64,000 bases of DNA from Paenalcaligenes sp052103955 (GCA_052103955.1 JBQELO010000002.1:1-64000); one strand, 5' to 3'; shown: positions 42,380 to 51,698, counted from the first letter of the stretch. A program made the numbers and translations. The notes: a model not told the origin generated them from the sequence alone.

Positions 42380-43654
42380 CTACCGGCGACGATGCGAGTC
42401 TGGCAGTAAACGCGGCAGCATATCCAGCAACTGTTCTCGTTGTGGACCTTCGCTACGGTTCAATTCGGCCATGGGGCCGTGCAGGTACTTCTGGGTTAGG
42501 CTATGCGCTAACCATTCCATCACCTCTTCAGGTGAATCACCGCGAGCCAACATGCGACGAGCCCTATCCAGCTCCAGCTGGCGCAGCTGATCCGCATTAC
42601 GCTGTACATCTACCAGCGTTGGCACGATTTCGCGGTTATACAACCAGTGCATAAAGTTTTGCACTTGGGTATCAATAATCGCCTCGGCTTGAACTACAGC
42701 CGCTTTACGGGCGTCTGTACCTTGCTGTACGACACGACCCAAATCGTCTACTGAGTACAAGTACACATCCGACAAACGAGAGACTTCGGGTTCTATATCG
42801 CGAGGTACGGCTAAATCCACCATCACCATAGGACGGTGTTTACGAGTACGAATAGCGCGCTCTACCATCCCTAAACCTAGGATGGGCAAGGAACTGGCCG
42901 TACAGGACACAATGACATCGTACTGATCTATATGATCTGGCAGATCAGATAACTTCATGGTCTGTGCCGAAAAGCGGTTCGCTAAGGTTTCGGCTCGGTC
43001 TACGCTACGGTTAGCCACACACATGGACTTGGGGCTAGCAGCAGCAAAGTGGGTGGCGCACAACTCAATCATTTCGCCAGCACCAATAAACAACACCTTG
43101 CTGTCGCCTAGGCTACCGAATACGCGCTCAGCCAAACGTACTGCTGCCGCTGCCATCGATACAGACTGCGCACCAATAGCAGTTTGCGAACGTACTTCTT
43201 TAGCCACAGAAAAAGTGCGTTGAAACAACTGATGCAACAACGTGCCCAGCGCACCCGCTTCTTCAGCCGCTTTCACCGCATCTTTCATTTGCCCCAAAAT
43301 TTGAGGCTCGCCCAACACCATAGAATCTAAGCCGCTCGCCACACGGAATGCGTGACGTACAGCACCATTTTGCTGGTAACGATAAAGATGGGGAACAAGC
43401 TCGCTGGATTTCAAACGGTTGAAATCCGCCATCCACTCTGGCAAACGCTCGGCCACGTGCGGTTCGGCCGCACAGTAGATTTCTGTTCTATTACAGGTAG
43501 AAAGAATAGCAGCTTCGCTAACGCTCTTTCCAAAGGCCGAGCGCAGGCCTTCCAGGGCGGGCCGAAGCACATCCATAGGAAACGTCACTCGCTCACGCAC
43601 AGCAACAGGTGCGGAGACGTAATTCAGACCGAAAGTAAGAACGTCCACTGACAT
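42380..43654 (-). CDS. hemA: Glutamyl-tRNA reductase
   Basis: First committed enzyme of C5 haem synthesis, 424 residues. The catalytic Cys is in ILSTCNRTEIYC; the substrate region GLDSMVLGEPQILGQMKDA and the NADPH domain with VLFIGAGEMIELCATHF are clear, followed by the C-terminal dimerisation helix (EEVMEWLAHSLTQKYLHGPM). Haem from this pathway supplies the bo3 oxidase encoded in the same window. Divergent from tRNA-Phe. Confidence 0.96.
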   Translation of the reverse strand: MSVDVLTFGLNYVSAPVAVRERVTFPMDVLRPALEGLRSAFGKSVSEAAILSTCNRTEIYCAAEPHVAERLPEWMADFNRLKSSELVPHLYRYQQNGAVRHAFRVASGLDSMVLGEPQILGQMKDAVKAAEEAGALGTLLHQLFQRTFSVAKEVRSQTAIGAQSVSMAAAAVRLAERVFGSLGDSKVLFIGAGEMIELCATHFAAASPKSMCVANRSVDRAETLANRFSAQTMKLSDLPDHIDQYDVIVSCTASSLPILGLGMVERAIRTRKHRPMVMVDLAVPRDIEPEVSRLSDVYLYSVDDLGRVVQQGTDARKAAVVQAEAIIDTQVQNFMHWLYNREIVPTLVDVQRNADQLRQLELDRARRMLARGDSPEEVMEWLAHSLTQKYLHGPMAELNRSEGPQREQLLDMLPRLLPDSHRRR

Positions 43655-43686
43655 GAGCCAATAAGGATAATTTAGGTATGGAGCAT

Positions 43687-43715
43687 ATTATAAGCGCCCG
43701 CAGCCTAGAACCCAA
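43687..43715 (-). promoter_or_regulatory. Candidate hemA promoter
   Basis: On the minus strand a perfect TATAAT (43692-43687) lies about 33 bases upstream of the hemA ATG, with a weak -35 (TTGGGT, 43715-43710) at 17 bases. Expected leader about 25 bases. Confidence 0.5.
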
Positions 43716-43784
43716 ACTAGGGCTTTGTAAATGCCGCTTCCCTGAGGCAAATCATGCGCCAACTAAAATTTTTGTCACAGGGGG

Positions 43785-43812
43785 TTTACAAACCAAACTT
43801 ACGTGCTATAAT
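43785..43812 (+). promoter_or_regulatory. Promoter of tRNA-Phe
   Basis: TTTACA (43785-43790) and a perfect TATAAT (43807-43812) with a 16-base spacer, ending 12 bases before the mature tRNA 5' end. Confidence 0.75.
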
Positions 43813-43824
43813 TATTTTCTTCGT

Positions 43825-43900
<76 letters not shown>

Positions 43901-43908
43901 CGAATAAG

Positions 43909-43938
43909 AAAAAGCCCAATCTTCGGATTGGGCTTTTT
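43909..43938 (+). terminator. Intrinsic terminator of tRNA-Phe
   Basis: Stem AGCCCAATC/GATTGGGCT with the stable tetraloop TTCG, flanked by A5 and T5; located eight bases past the tRNA. Confidence 0.92.
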
Positions 43939-44064
43939 GCATTTCTGCTTCAGATTCAACCATTCAAGCGCATCCGCTACCTGCTTACTGCGCTATAGAT
44001 CTAGAGCAGTATCTTCATAGCGTTGTATTGCAAAGCGCTTGAACCGTTCATCGTATTTCGTCAT

Positions 44065-44106
44065 AAAAAATACCCCAAAGGTTAGAGAGCACTCCAACCT
44101 TTGAGG
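44065..44106 (-). terminator. Intrinsic terminator of the autotransporter esterase gene
   Basis: On the minus strand CCTCAAAGGTT pairs with AACCTTTGGGG (one mismatch), followed by ATTTTTT. About 50 bases past the gene's stop. Confidence 0.75.
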
Positions 44107-44156
44107 CACAATTCAAAAATAATGGCTTGATGGCAGCCTCAAGGCTTAACAATCAC

Positions 44157-45950
44157 TTAAAAGCGATATGCCGTACCCACATAAACCGTATTTTGCGCAT
44201 TGACTGTATTAGCAGTCTCTACCGTTACACCCGCACTCAACTGCCATTGCTTACTAAGCTGGCCTGAAGCACCCAATTCAAACAACCCCGTATTTCTAAC
44301 GTTGTTCGCTTGTGTGGCTAGGTTAAATTGGCGACCGGCATAATTACCAGTTTGCAAACTAGCACCCAACTGTTCCTTGGCCTTTTTAAATTCATGCAAC
44401 CACTGGCCTGAGGCGTACACAGACCACGCCGGACTCACCGCCACGGAGACCTGATACCCTAGGCTGCTTTGCACTGAGTTGTGTGTTTGCGCATCAAAAT
44501 GCATAGCCGAAGAATTAACAGCCTTCTCATTCAAGGCTTTCACTTTGGTTTTTTGCACAGACAAGCCCAACAAAGGCCCGTGCGTAAGCGCACCATGCTG
44601 CCAATCGTAACCGGCACTCACTCGACCACCAAACTGATCACCACTGGCTTTGGAATAGTGCTCACGTTGCCCTGCCCCCAGCGTCACATAGCGAGTGACC
44701 TTGCTATCTAGATCGGCATAATAAACCTGTGCATTGACCCAGATATTATCCTGAGCCCAACGACCATACAGGCCACCAGCCATACGCTTTTGCTTCACAT
44801 CATGGCTAGAACGCACATGGGAGTTTTGCTTGTCATACTGCAAATAAGCGCCAAACGTCCATTGATGTAGCTGTTGGCTAATACCAATACTGCCCGCACC
44901 ATTAGTACCATCTAGTTTGCTATTGCCTTGACTACCGTTCGCAAAAACCGCAGCTCCCTCAGCCCAGAATTGCAAGCCTTGCTCGGTACTAGTCGGCGTC
45001 ATACCTAAACGGCGATCAATACGCTGCATCTGACTCAAGCCGGCTTGACTGGCTATGCCACCCAACTGCCCCATCACTGTACCCGCCGAAACCACAGACA
45101 TCGCATAATCAGCAATAGCTGCATGTGCTCCTGAGGTTGGGTGCACACCATCTGCATACAAATACGTCTGAGCAGCATCAGGTGTGACTAACTGATCGGG
45201 CCCACACAACAGCGAAGCAACCGTACACGCCGTGTCTGTCACATTCGTAAAACCATAGGCCTGAGGATCCTGCATGACCTCATTCAGCAAACCTGAAATA
45301 TTTAATGGAATAATATTCGCCGGACTGTTTTCTAGCGCTGCCGCTAGCCCTTGGTTGTATGTCTTCGTCAGCTCAGAAGCAATGGCTGAGGTCATCGGCG
45401 ACCCAGCAAACTCTGGCGTCTGACCCAAGTCGGGAATATCCGCCAACATGATGTACTGAGCCCCTTGCTCATGCAGGCTGCTGATAATACCGGCCTGCCC
45501 CATAATGGACTGCTGAATAATTGCGGGGCCTGCGTTGATATCTTGTGTTACGGCAAACAAGTCATTGGCACCACCCCACACGGCATACAACGCATCTGGA
45601 TCCAAACGCCCACCTGTCACCGCCAGCATCTGAGTCAGTTGCTCTGTCATGGCTGGTACGGGCGGATTCATGGGCCCAGGTGGCTGCAAGGGATCAAGCT
45701 GCGAACCTACCGCGACACGCGCACCACCCACTGCAAAATTTGTTCCGCCTTGACTGCTAGGTAGCGCCTCTACACCGAGTTGCTGGGCCAAATACTGCGA
45801 CCACACTTGACCTGGATTTGTCGTAAAGCGCGAACCGAACTGACCTGAGTCAGTCAAGCTATCCCCAATAAAATAAATGGAATTTACGCTTTGCGCTGCC
45901 ACGCTGCTACTCACCGTCGCCAAAAGCATGGCCAAGAGTTTTTTATTCAT
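44157..45950 (-). CDS. Autotransporter with GDSL/SGNH esterase passenger (EstA-like)
   Basis: Outer-membrane protein of 597 residues. A Sec signal (KKLLAMLLATVSSSVAAQ) is followed by an SGNH hydrolase domain (about 25-310): block I FIGDSLTDSGQFG with the nucleophile Ser, block III GGANDLF, block V DGVHPTSGAH with Asp and His. A linker leads to the C-terminal 12-strand autotransporter barrel (about 325-597), which ends YVGTAYRF with the terminal Phe recognised by Bam. Likely a surface-anchored lipase/esterase. The start ATG 45950 has AGGAAG; the longer in-frame start would hide the signal peptide. Confidence 0.92.
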   Translation of the reverse strand: MNKKLLAMLLATVSSSVAAQSVNSIYFIGDSLTDSGQFGSRFTTNPGQVWSQYLAQQLGVEALPSSQGGTNFAVGGARVAVGSQLDPLQPPGPMNPPVPAMTEQLTQMLAVTGGRLDPDALYAVWGGANDLFAVTQDINAGPAIIQQSIMGQAGIISSLHEQGAQYIMLADIPDLGQTPEFAGSPMTSAIASELTKTYNQGLAAALENSPANIIPLNISGLLNEVMQDPQAYGFTNVTDTACTVASLLCGPDQLVTPDAAQTYLYADGVHPTSGAHAAIADYAMSVVSAGTVMGQLGGIASQAGLSQMQRIDRRLGMTPTSTEQGLQFWAEGAAVFANGSQGNSKLDGTNGAGSIGISQQLHQWTFGAYLQYDKQNSHVRSSHDVKQKRMAGGLYGRWAQDNIWVNAQVYYADLDSKVTRYVTLGAGQREHYSKASGDQFGGRVSAGYDWQHGALTHGPLLGLSVQKTKVKALNEKAVNSSAMHFDAQTHNSVQSSLGYQVSVAVSPAWSVYASGQWLHEFKKAKEQLGASLQTGNYAGRQFNLATQANNVRNTGLFELGASGQLSKQWQLSAGVTVETANTVNAQNTVYVGTAYRF

Positions 45951-46516
45951 TATTATGACTTCCTGTGTAATTCTATAGACAGGGAAACCATAAAATCTAA
46001 CGCCCTGCAGCGTCAATGAATTTACTTTTTATGAGTTTTAATTTGGTTTAAAACTACATTGCTTTTATAATTTATTTTATAAATACCATTCATTTATTTT
46101 TAAAAAATTATCAAAAAATACTTTTATAATTACCCATTAATATAATAAAAATAAATAAAATAACTCTATATTTACAACAACTTACCACAAATAAAAGAAA
46201 AATAATAACGTTACAAAATCAATAAAAAACAGTTTTTATATATTTACAAAAACCATTACAAAAACACCAAAACCACGATAAAACCTCATCTACTAACTGA
46301 AATCAGGGATTTACTAAATAGATAAAATAGTCATCTGTTCGTTACCAAGCACCAAATCCCTACAGTAAGCCCTTACCTAAGGGTGATGATACGTTCCCCC
46401 CCTCCTTTCTTCTTAGCCTCCTCACAGCATCTTTACGCTTACTTGCTTTCTCTTACGATGGTTTCAGCTACCATGTAACAAATCAAGTCACTTTATGTCG
46501 TCAAGGAGAGCACTTT
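45951..46516. other. AT-rich intergenic region upstream of the autotransporter gene
   Basis: About 0.57 kb with no gene I can support. Bases 46020-46330 are markedly richer in A+T than the rest of the window (long A/T runs, TATAAT- and TTTATAAA-like elements on both strands), then composition returns to normal. It must hold the promoter of the esterase gene and of the small gene at 46517, but no single -35/-10 pair stands out. AT-rich tracts like this are typical targets of nucleoid proteins. Confidence 0.6.
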
Positions 46517-46765
46517 ATGAATTTCCACGCAGATTGGACAAGCACACTAACAGAACTGGGCCTAACTTCCGTGATCGCGGAGCTGTCTTCTGATGAAGGC
46601 ATTGCACGCAACGGCGGGCACACTGTTGAGGTACTGAAACGCAAGCTGGTTGAGCTACGTAAAGTACCTAGCGAAGAACAAGGCAAAAGCCATGGCCACA
46701 ACCTGCACGTACTCAGTGAGATTATTGATACCGTAGAAAAAACCATGCGCAAGCAAGGTGACTAA
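46517..46765 (+). CDS. Small hypothetical protein, 82 residues
   Basis: Not recognised. It begins MNFHADWTSTLTELGLTSVIAELSS and has a charged, probably helical C-terminal half (VEVLKRKLVELRKVPSEEQGKSHGHNLHVLSEIIDTVEKTMRKQGD); no signal peptide, membrane segment or metal motif. AAGGAG lies eight bases before the ATG and a bidirectional terminator follows closely, so it looks like a genuine single-gene unit. A minus-strand frame of similar length covers the same bases but has no ribosome binding site. Confidence 0.7.
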   Translation: MNFHADWTSTLTELGLTSVIAELSSDEGIARNGGHTVEVLKRKLVELRKVPSEEQGKSHGHNLHVLSEIIDTVEKTMRKQGD

Positions 46766-46784
46766 TAGCAGCAAGCACGCATAA

Positions 46785-46822
46785 AAAACAGCCCAAAAGC
46801 TACATGGCCTTTGGGCTGTTTT
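46785..46822. terminator. Bidirectional terminator
   Basis: AAAACAGCCCAAA pairs with TTTGGGCTGTTTT around a 12-base loop, with A- and T-runs built into the stem ends, so it can serve the 82-residue gene (plus) and the convergent ClC gene (minus). Confidence 0.85.
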
Positions 46823-46868
46823 CATTATGACGCGGTGTGCAGCTCTTACCCTATACACGCCCCACAGC

Positions 46869-48194
46869 TTACAAATCTTCTTTACGTTTAGGTAAGGGTT
46901 GTCCGGCTAAGGTCAGAGTACGCTCTAACAACTGCTCGTAAATGGGTCTACCACCTATGCTGGCTGCCACTACCGATGCACTTAATGCCGCCAATAAGCT
47001 AGGCAAAGCTAGGCTATAGGTGCCTGTTAGTTCTATCACCAACACCACACCCACTAACGGCGCACGAATAGTACTTGCAAACATGCCCGCCATCCCTGCC
47101 ACCGCAAACGCGATTGATGCATCGGGCGGCAACGTCATCACTTCGCCCAACAGCTTCCCTAAAAACACGCTGAGTGTCGCCGATAGCGCCAAAATAGGGG
47201 CGAAAATGCCCGCTGGTGCACCGATGGAGTAACTGGCAGTGGTCATAAAAAATCGCACCAGCACCAACGCACCCAACAACCCAATGCTAATAGGGTGATT
47301 AGCAACAAATACTGCCAAGGTTTCACCGCCTCCCGTTGCCTGTGGAAAACTTAACAGCAATGGCCCAATCAGCAAACCCATCAAGGCAGGTAATAAATAC
47401 GGCGACACCGACAAACTCAGACGGCGAGATAGATCTAACCCCATCAAGATAGTGCGGTTAAATAGCACCCCTGCACCGCCTAAAATTATGCCCAACACCA
47501 CAAAGACTGGCAGCATAGTCATGGGCATATCAATGCTGGCCATTTGCATAAATGGCGTGGAACCCGACACCAGTATGGTCATCACCGCACTAGAACCGCA
47601 GGCAATCAACACTGCGCAATAGGCACGCACACTATAGGGAAACACATTACGTGCCTCCTCAATCACAAACAACGCCGAAGCCAAGGGTGCATTAAAGGCC
47701 GCCGTTAAACCGGCCGCCGCCCCCGCTCCCAACAATGCTCTTGCCTCTTTAAAACGTTGCCCTAGTAGCTGCGCAATCGATGCGCCCATGTGAATGGTGG
47801 GGCCTTCCCTACCACCCACTAACCCGGCACCTAGCGCCATCAAACCGCCCACGAACTTTACCGGAAGCACGCGCTGCCACCGCACGGTTCGTAGGCCCGC
47901 CATTGCGCCTTCTACCTCTTGCACGCCCGAGCCACTCGCCTCAGGCGCAAACTTGCGCACCAGCGCCACCGCCGCACAAAACATCGCCGCACAGAAGATG
48001 GCCATCCCTACGTACTGCCATACTCCTTCTAGTCCTAACCATTCGGGCAATAAGTGCACACGTTGTTGTGAATGCCCTACCAATAAATGAAAAACCGACC
48101 CTAACAAGCCGGTTAAGACACCAATCATTGCCGCAACAAAGTAGTACGCCAATGTTTCTTTTTGGGTAGAGGATGCTGTAGATTGCGTCGCCAT
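46869..48194 (-). CDS. ClC-family chloride channel / H+-Cl- antiporter
   Basis: Membrane protein of 441 residues with about a dozen hydrophobic helices. The selectivity-filter motifs are present: ASGSGVQEVEGAM (the GSGIP region, here with Q in place of P), GGREGPTIHMGAS (GKEGP, with the gating glutamate) and the Tyr/Phe regions AAGLTAAFNAPLASALFVIEE and SYSIGAPAGIFAPILAL. It moves chloride across the inner membrane, for example in acid-stress response. No cytoplasmic CBS domains. Divergent from the TonB-dependent receptor. Confidence 0.92.
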   Translation of the reverse strand: MATQSTASSTQKETLAYYFVAAMIGVLTGLLGSVFHLLVGHSQQRVHLLPEWLGLEGVWQYVGMAIFCAAMFCAAVALVRKFAPEASGSGVQEVEGAMAGLRTVRWQRVLPVKFVGGLMALGAGLVGGREGPTIHMGASIAQLLGQRFKEARALLGAGAAAGLTAAFNAPLASALFVIEEARNVFPYSVRAYCAVLIACGSSAVMTILVSGSTPFMQMASIDMPMTMLPVFVVLGIILGGAGVLFNRTILMGLDLSRRLSLSVSPYLLPALMGLLIGPLLLSFPQATGGGETLAVFVANHPISIGLLGALVLVRFFMTTASYSIGAPAGIFAPILALSATLSVFLGKLLGEVMTLPPDASIAFAVAGMAGMFASTIRAPLVGVVLVIELTGTYSLALPSLLAALSASVVAASIGGRPIYEQLLERTLTLAGQPLPKRKEDL

Positions 48195-48399
48195 ATGAAG
48201 TATGTGTAGGCCTTAGTTTTTTTAAGATAAAAGCATGGGGTGCTGATTCAGGCTTGTGCACAAATCACACTATACCGCTATACCGCACCGCACACGCGCC
48301 AGCAGCACACTATTCACATTCATTCAGATTTGCCCACGCTTTCCCTTAGCCTTGTACATAGCCCTAAATAACGCAAGGTTATTGATTCTCAGAATTAAA

Positions 48400-48423
48400 T
48401 ATAATGAATGAAAATCATTATCA
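48400..48423 (+). promoter_or_regulatory. Fur box and -10 element of the siderophore receptor gene
   Basis: A perfect TATAAT (48400-48405) is followed by TGAAAATCATTATCA (48409-48423), which matches the Fur 7-1-7 consensus at 14 of 15 positions. Iron-loaded Fur bound here would sit over the transcription start and repress the receptor. Confidence 0.85.
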
Positions 48424-48449
48424 TTTCAATTCAAAGAAAGGGGAAGAAA

Positions 48450-50582
48450 GTGGCATCACGTCAATGCTACGCCATCTGGCTAGGTATCGCCGGCCTAGGC
48501 TGCGCACCACTGCTACATGCCGAGGAAGATAAAACGGTTCGTAGCCTAGAGGCCATTGAGGTCAAAGCAAACCACTTCTTGGAGCTAGCACCCGCCTACG
48601 GTGGCAACCACTTAGCAACGGGTGGTTCCATAGGCTTGCTAGGCAATCTGGATAATATGGAAACACCGTTTAGCACGGTGAACTACACCAGCTCCTACAT
48701 AGAAGACCAACAAGGCCAAGAACTGCGTATTCTGATCAGCAAGAACGACCCGTCCGTACAAACACCCGGTTCGGGTGGTACAGCGGGTAAAGACACCATC
48801 TACATACGTGGTTTTTCAGCGGGTGATGTGTACTTAAATGGCATGCAGGGACTAACCAGCGGCAGACGCGTGATGGCCATGGCCGAACGCTTAGAAGTAT
48901 TAAAAGGACCTTCTGCCCTGCTTTACGGCATGAATGCCAGTGGCGACGTAGGCGGTTCTATTAATATGGTCACCAAACGCGCCACCGTAGACCCTATTAC
49001 CAACTTTACCGCCACCTACATGGCCCCATCGCAATTTGGTGGGCACCTAGATTTAGGTAGACGTTTTGGTGAGAACAACGAGTTTGGCCTGCGCCTAAAC
49101 ACCGTATTTAAAGATGGTGAAGGCATGGTAGACCACCGCAAAAACCGCGATAAATTCGTGTCTTTGGGTGCAGACTACAACGGTGGTGCATTCCGTTTAA
49201 AAACCGATTTTTACCACCTAGACGAATACATCAGTGGTGTAAACCGTGGCATTAGCTTAGCGAAAGACCTACAGAAGAACCCGCTTCCTTCCGCCCCCAA
49301 AGGGGATGTGCTGCTCAGTGCGCCATGGGCTTCTGCTCAAATACGCGAAAACACTGCGATGGCACGCGCTGAATATGACGTCAACGAGCAAGTCAGCGCC
49401 TATGCCTCGGTAGGGTATAGCGAATCTAGCATGCACAACTACAACACCAAAGGTAGCGTGCTGCTTAACGACAAAGGCGACTTACGCCTAAAAGTTACCC
49501 GACGCCACAACCAAAGCCGTAACGTCGCCGCGAACACTGGCTTGTTCTACGAATTTGATACTGCTGGGGTAAAGCACAACCTCAGCATGGGTGTAGATTG
49601 GTACCGCCAAAATAGCCGCATGTCGAATACGGCACTTAAAGGTTGGACAGCGGACATCAATATCTACAACCCCATTTACCCCGAACGCCCTAACTTTGCC
49701 CAAGCCCCCTTAGGGCCTGCCACCATTACCGAGCTATACAGCTTTGGTTTGGCTGACACCTTGTCGTTTGCCGACGACCAATTCCGTCTGATCTTAGGTT
49801 TGCGCCACCAAACCGTAAAAACCCATAATCGCTCGTCGGGTGTGCGCTACGACAAAAGCGCCTTCACACCCGCTGTTGCTGGGGTATGGCGCTTAAATGA
49901 AGATTGGATGGTCTATGCCAATTACATTGAAGGCCTAACTAAAGGCACACAAGTAGGCGACGACTATTCCAACGATGGTGAAATCTTCCCACCACAGCGC
50001 ACCAAGCAACATGAAATTGGTTTGAAGTATGATTCTGGTGACTACGCTATTACGGCCGCGCTGTTCCAGATTACTCAACCCAATACCTATGAAGTACCTG
50101 GACGCGCTGGCGAGAAACCATCGCTAAGTTACGGTGGCGAACAACGTAATCGTGGTGCAGAAATTCAGGTGGTAGGCCAAGTAACCCCCGAATGGCGTCT
50201 CACTGGCGGTATCGCCTACTTAGACCCCCGCTATCACAAGACTAGCGATAATGCCTCGCGCAACAATTACGTGACTAACCTGTCGCGTTGGGCGGTAAAG
50301 CTAGGGGCTGAGTGGGAGCCATCCTTTTTTGATGGTTTCACCCTTAGTGCGCACTTATCTTCGCAGTCCAAACAGTATCTGGATAAAGCCAATAGCTATT
50401 ACGTGCCTGGCGTGACTACCTACGATGTGGGTGCACGCTATCGCACCTCGTTAGCGGGCAACCCACTGACCTTACGCCTCAGCATAGAAAACCTGACCAA
50501 TAAAGCCTATTGGGTAGCCCCACTAAGCCAAGGCCAAGGCTCACCACGTACCGTCTTGCTGTCGGCCACGATGAATTTCTAA
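48450..50582 (+). CDS. TonB-dependent siderophore receptor
   Basis: Outer-membrane receptor of 710 residues. The signal peptide is AIWLGIAGLGCAPLLHAEED, then a TonB-box-like LEAIEVKA, the plug domain (about 55-200: TIYIRGFSAGDVYLNGM, RLEVLKGPSALLYGMNASGDVGGSINMVTKRA) and a 22-strand barrel ending LSATMNF. The plug sequence resembles ferric hydroxamate/coprogen receptors, but the ligand cannot be fixed. I take GTG 48450, with AAGGGGAAG before it; the upstream in-frame ATG 48408 lies within the Fur box and lacks a ribosome binding site. Confidence 0.92.
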   Translation: MASRQCYAIWLGIAGLGCAPLLHAEEDKTVRSLEAIEVKANHFLELAPAYGGNHLATGGSIGLLGNLDNMETPFSTVNYTSSYIEDQQGQELRILISKNDPSVQTPGSGGTAGKDTIYIRGFSAGDVYLNGMQGLTSGRRVMAMAERLEVLKGPSALLYGMNASGDVGGSINMVTKRATVDPITNFTATYMAPSQFGGHLDLGRRFGENNEFGLRLNTVFKDGEGMVDHRKNRDKFVSLGADYNGGAFRLKTDFYHLDEYISGVNRGISLAKDLQKNPLPSAPKGDVLLSAPWASAQIRENTAMARAEYDVNEQVSAYASVGYSESSMHNYNTKGSVLLNDKGDLRLKVTRRHNQSRNVAANTGLFYEFDTAGVKHNLSMGVDWYRQNSRMSNTALKGWTADINIYNPIYPERPNFAQAPLGPATITELYSFGLADTLSFADDQFRLILGLRHQTVKTHNRSSGVRYDKSAFTPAVAGVWRLNEDWMVYANYIEGLTKGTQVGDDYSNDGEIFPPQRTKQHEIGLKYDSGDYAITAALFQITQPNTYEVPGRAGEKPSLSYGGEQRNRGAEIQVVGQVTPEWRLTGGIAYLDPRYHKTSDNASRNNYVTNLSRWAVKLGAEWEPSFFDGFTLSAHLSSQSKQYLDKANSYYVPGVTTYDVGARYRTSLAGNPLTLRLSIENLTNKAYWVAPLSQGQGSPRTVLLSATMNF

Positions 50583-50594
50583 CCCGTGTAGTCT

Positions 50595-50626
50595 CCACGG
50601 CGTAGCGTTTTACACCTACGCCGTGG
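50595..50626. terminator. Hairpin between convergent receptor and LysR genes
   Basis: Perfect 11-bp stem CCACGGCGTAG/CTACGCCGTGG with a ten-base loop in the 45-base gap. It lacks a downstream T-run but its size and position suggest a shared transcription barrier. Confidence 0.6.
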
Positions 50627-50627
50627 C

Positions 50628-51554
50628 TTACCCCCCCACCACCCTGTACTCAGGTGCCAAGGTGTCATACAGCGACTTTTTCAGTTGTTCGATAAAACGC
50701 TCTTGCAGCACTGACGGTGGGCGCTCCGAACTGGTGACAACGGAATAATGGTTCACCACTATAGGGTCAAACGGCACAAACACCACGCCATCTCCCCTAT
50801 ACAACGTAGCCGTTAACGGGTCTACCAGCGCTACTCCTGCACCTGCCGCCACCAGCTCTATCAGCGAATAGGAAATTTGCGATTCCAAGCGCATTTCTCG
50901 GACGATACCGTGCGCGGCAAACAACGCATCAATTTGCAAGCGCGTGTCCAACACGTGCGGGTGCGACAAAAAGGTTTCACCACGCAAATCCCATGGCCCT
51001 ACCGTCACTTGTTGCGTAAGCCTATGCCCTACCGGCAGCACACACACCATGCGCCCCGACAAAATGCGCTCCCCGTAGGTGCCAGACTGCCGCATAGACA
51101 GCATCACCACGGCAATATCACACATCCCACTTAGCACCATACTCAACGCCGTTTCGGAACCGTGCATGTGCAGTGTTAAGCGCGCACCGGGGTATTGAGC
51201 ACTAAAGCCCGCCATCATTTTGGGCAAAAAAGACAGCGCCAATGCTGGTGCTGCGGCGATCTGCAAATAGCCTTGGTGGCCATCGCGCAACATCTCCACA
51301 CTTTGCAAAATACGGTCCACACTAATCAGTGACCGTTGTACTTCCTCATACAAAATCAGCGCTTCGGCGGTTGGCTTGAGTCTTCCCTGTTCTCTAACAA
51401 ACAGTGAAAACCCTATATTTTCTTCTAAATCCCTAATCAACCGCGTTACTACCGGTTGCGAGACATTTAGCACCAAAGCCGCAGCAGTCACGGTTTTAGC
51501 CTGCATTACAGCTCTAAAACCCTCTAACAATCGTAAGGTTATTTTTCCGGTCAT
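50628..51554 (-). CDS. LysR-family transcriptional regulator
   Basis: Regulator of 308 residues. The winged helix-turn-helix is ITLRLLEGFRAVMQAKTVTAAALVLNVSQPVVTRLIRDLEENIGFSLFVR (about 4-53), followed by the LysR effector domain (GYLQIAAAPALALSFLPKMMAGF). The DNA-binding part resembles OccR/NocR-type opine regulators, which suits the opine-oxidase-like genes it faces. Neither ATG 51554 nor the upstream ATG 51608 has a good ribosome binding site; I prefer 51554 because it places the helix-turn-helix at the usual distance and leaves the inverted repeat outside the gene. Likely the activator or repressor of the divergent operon. Confidence 0.87.
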   Translation of the reverse strand: MTGKITLRLLEGFRAVMQAKTVTAAALVLNVSQPVVTRLIRDLEENIGFSLFVREQGRLKPTAEALILYEEVQRSLISVDRILQSVEMLRDGHQGYLQIAAAPALALSFLPKMMAGFSAQYPGARLTLHMHGSETALSMVLSGMCDIAVVMLSMRQSGTYGERILSGRMVCVLPVGHRLTQQVTVGPWDLRGETFLSHPHVLDTRLQIDALFAAHGIVREMRLESQISYSLIELVAAGAGVALVDPLTATLYRGDGVVFVPFDPIVVNHYSVVTSSERPPSVLQERFIEQLKKSLYDTLAPEYRVVGG

Positions 51555-51601
51555 AGCAAAAAGACATACTTGGTCTATAAATAAGCATTGGTCACACTGA
51601 A

Positions 51602-51635
51602 ATTTCATTAATACTATAAATTAAAACAATGAAAT
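51602..51635. promoter_or_regulatory. Inverted repeat between LysR gene and ABC transporter operon
   Basis: ATTTCATT (51602-51609) and AATGAAAT (51628-51635) form an 8-bp perfect inverted repeat with an 18-base AT-rich spacer in the divergent control region. A plausible LysR binding site; unproven. Confidence 0.45.
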
Positions 51636-51698
51636 ATATAGCTTTAGATCACTACCAGCCCGTTTTCTGACTTATGACATTATCCTATAGGAGATACC

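Noticed and set aside
48408..48449. ATG 48408 as start of the TonB-dependent receptor
   Set aside because: It lies inside the Fur box, has no ribosome binding site and places a non-signal-like basic stretch before the signal peptide.
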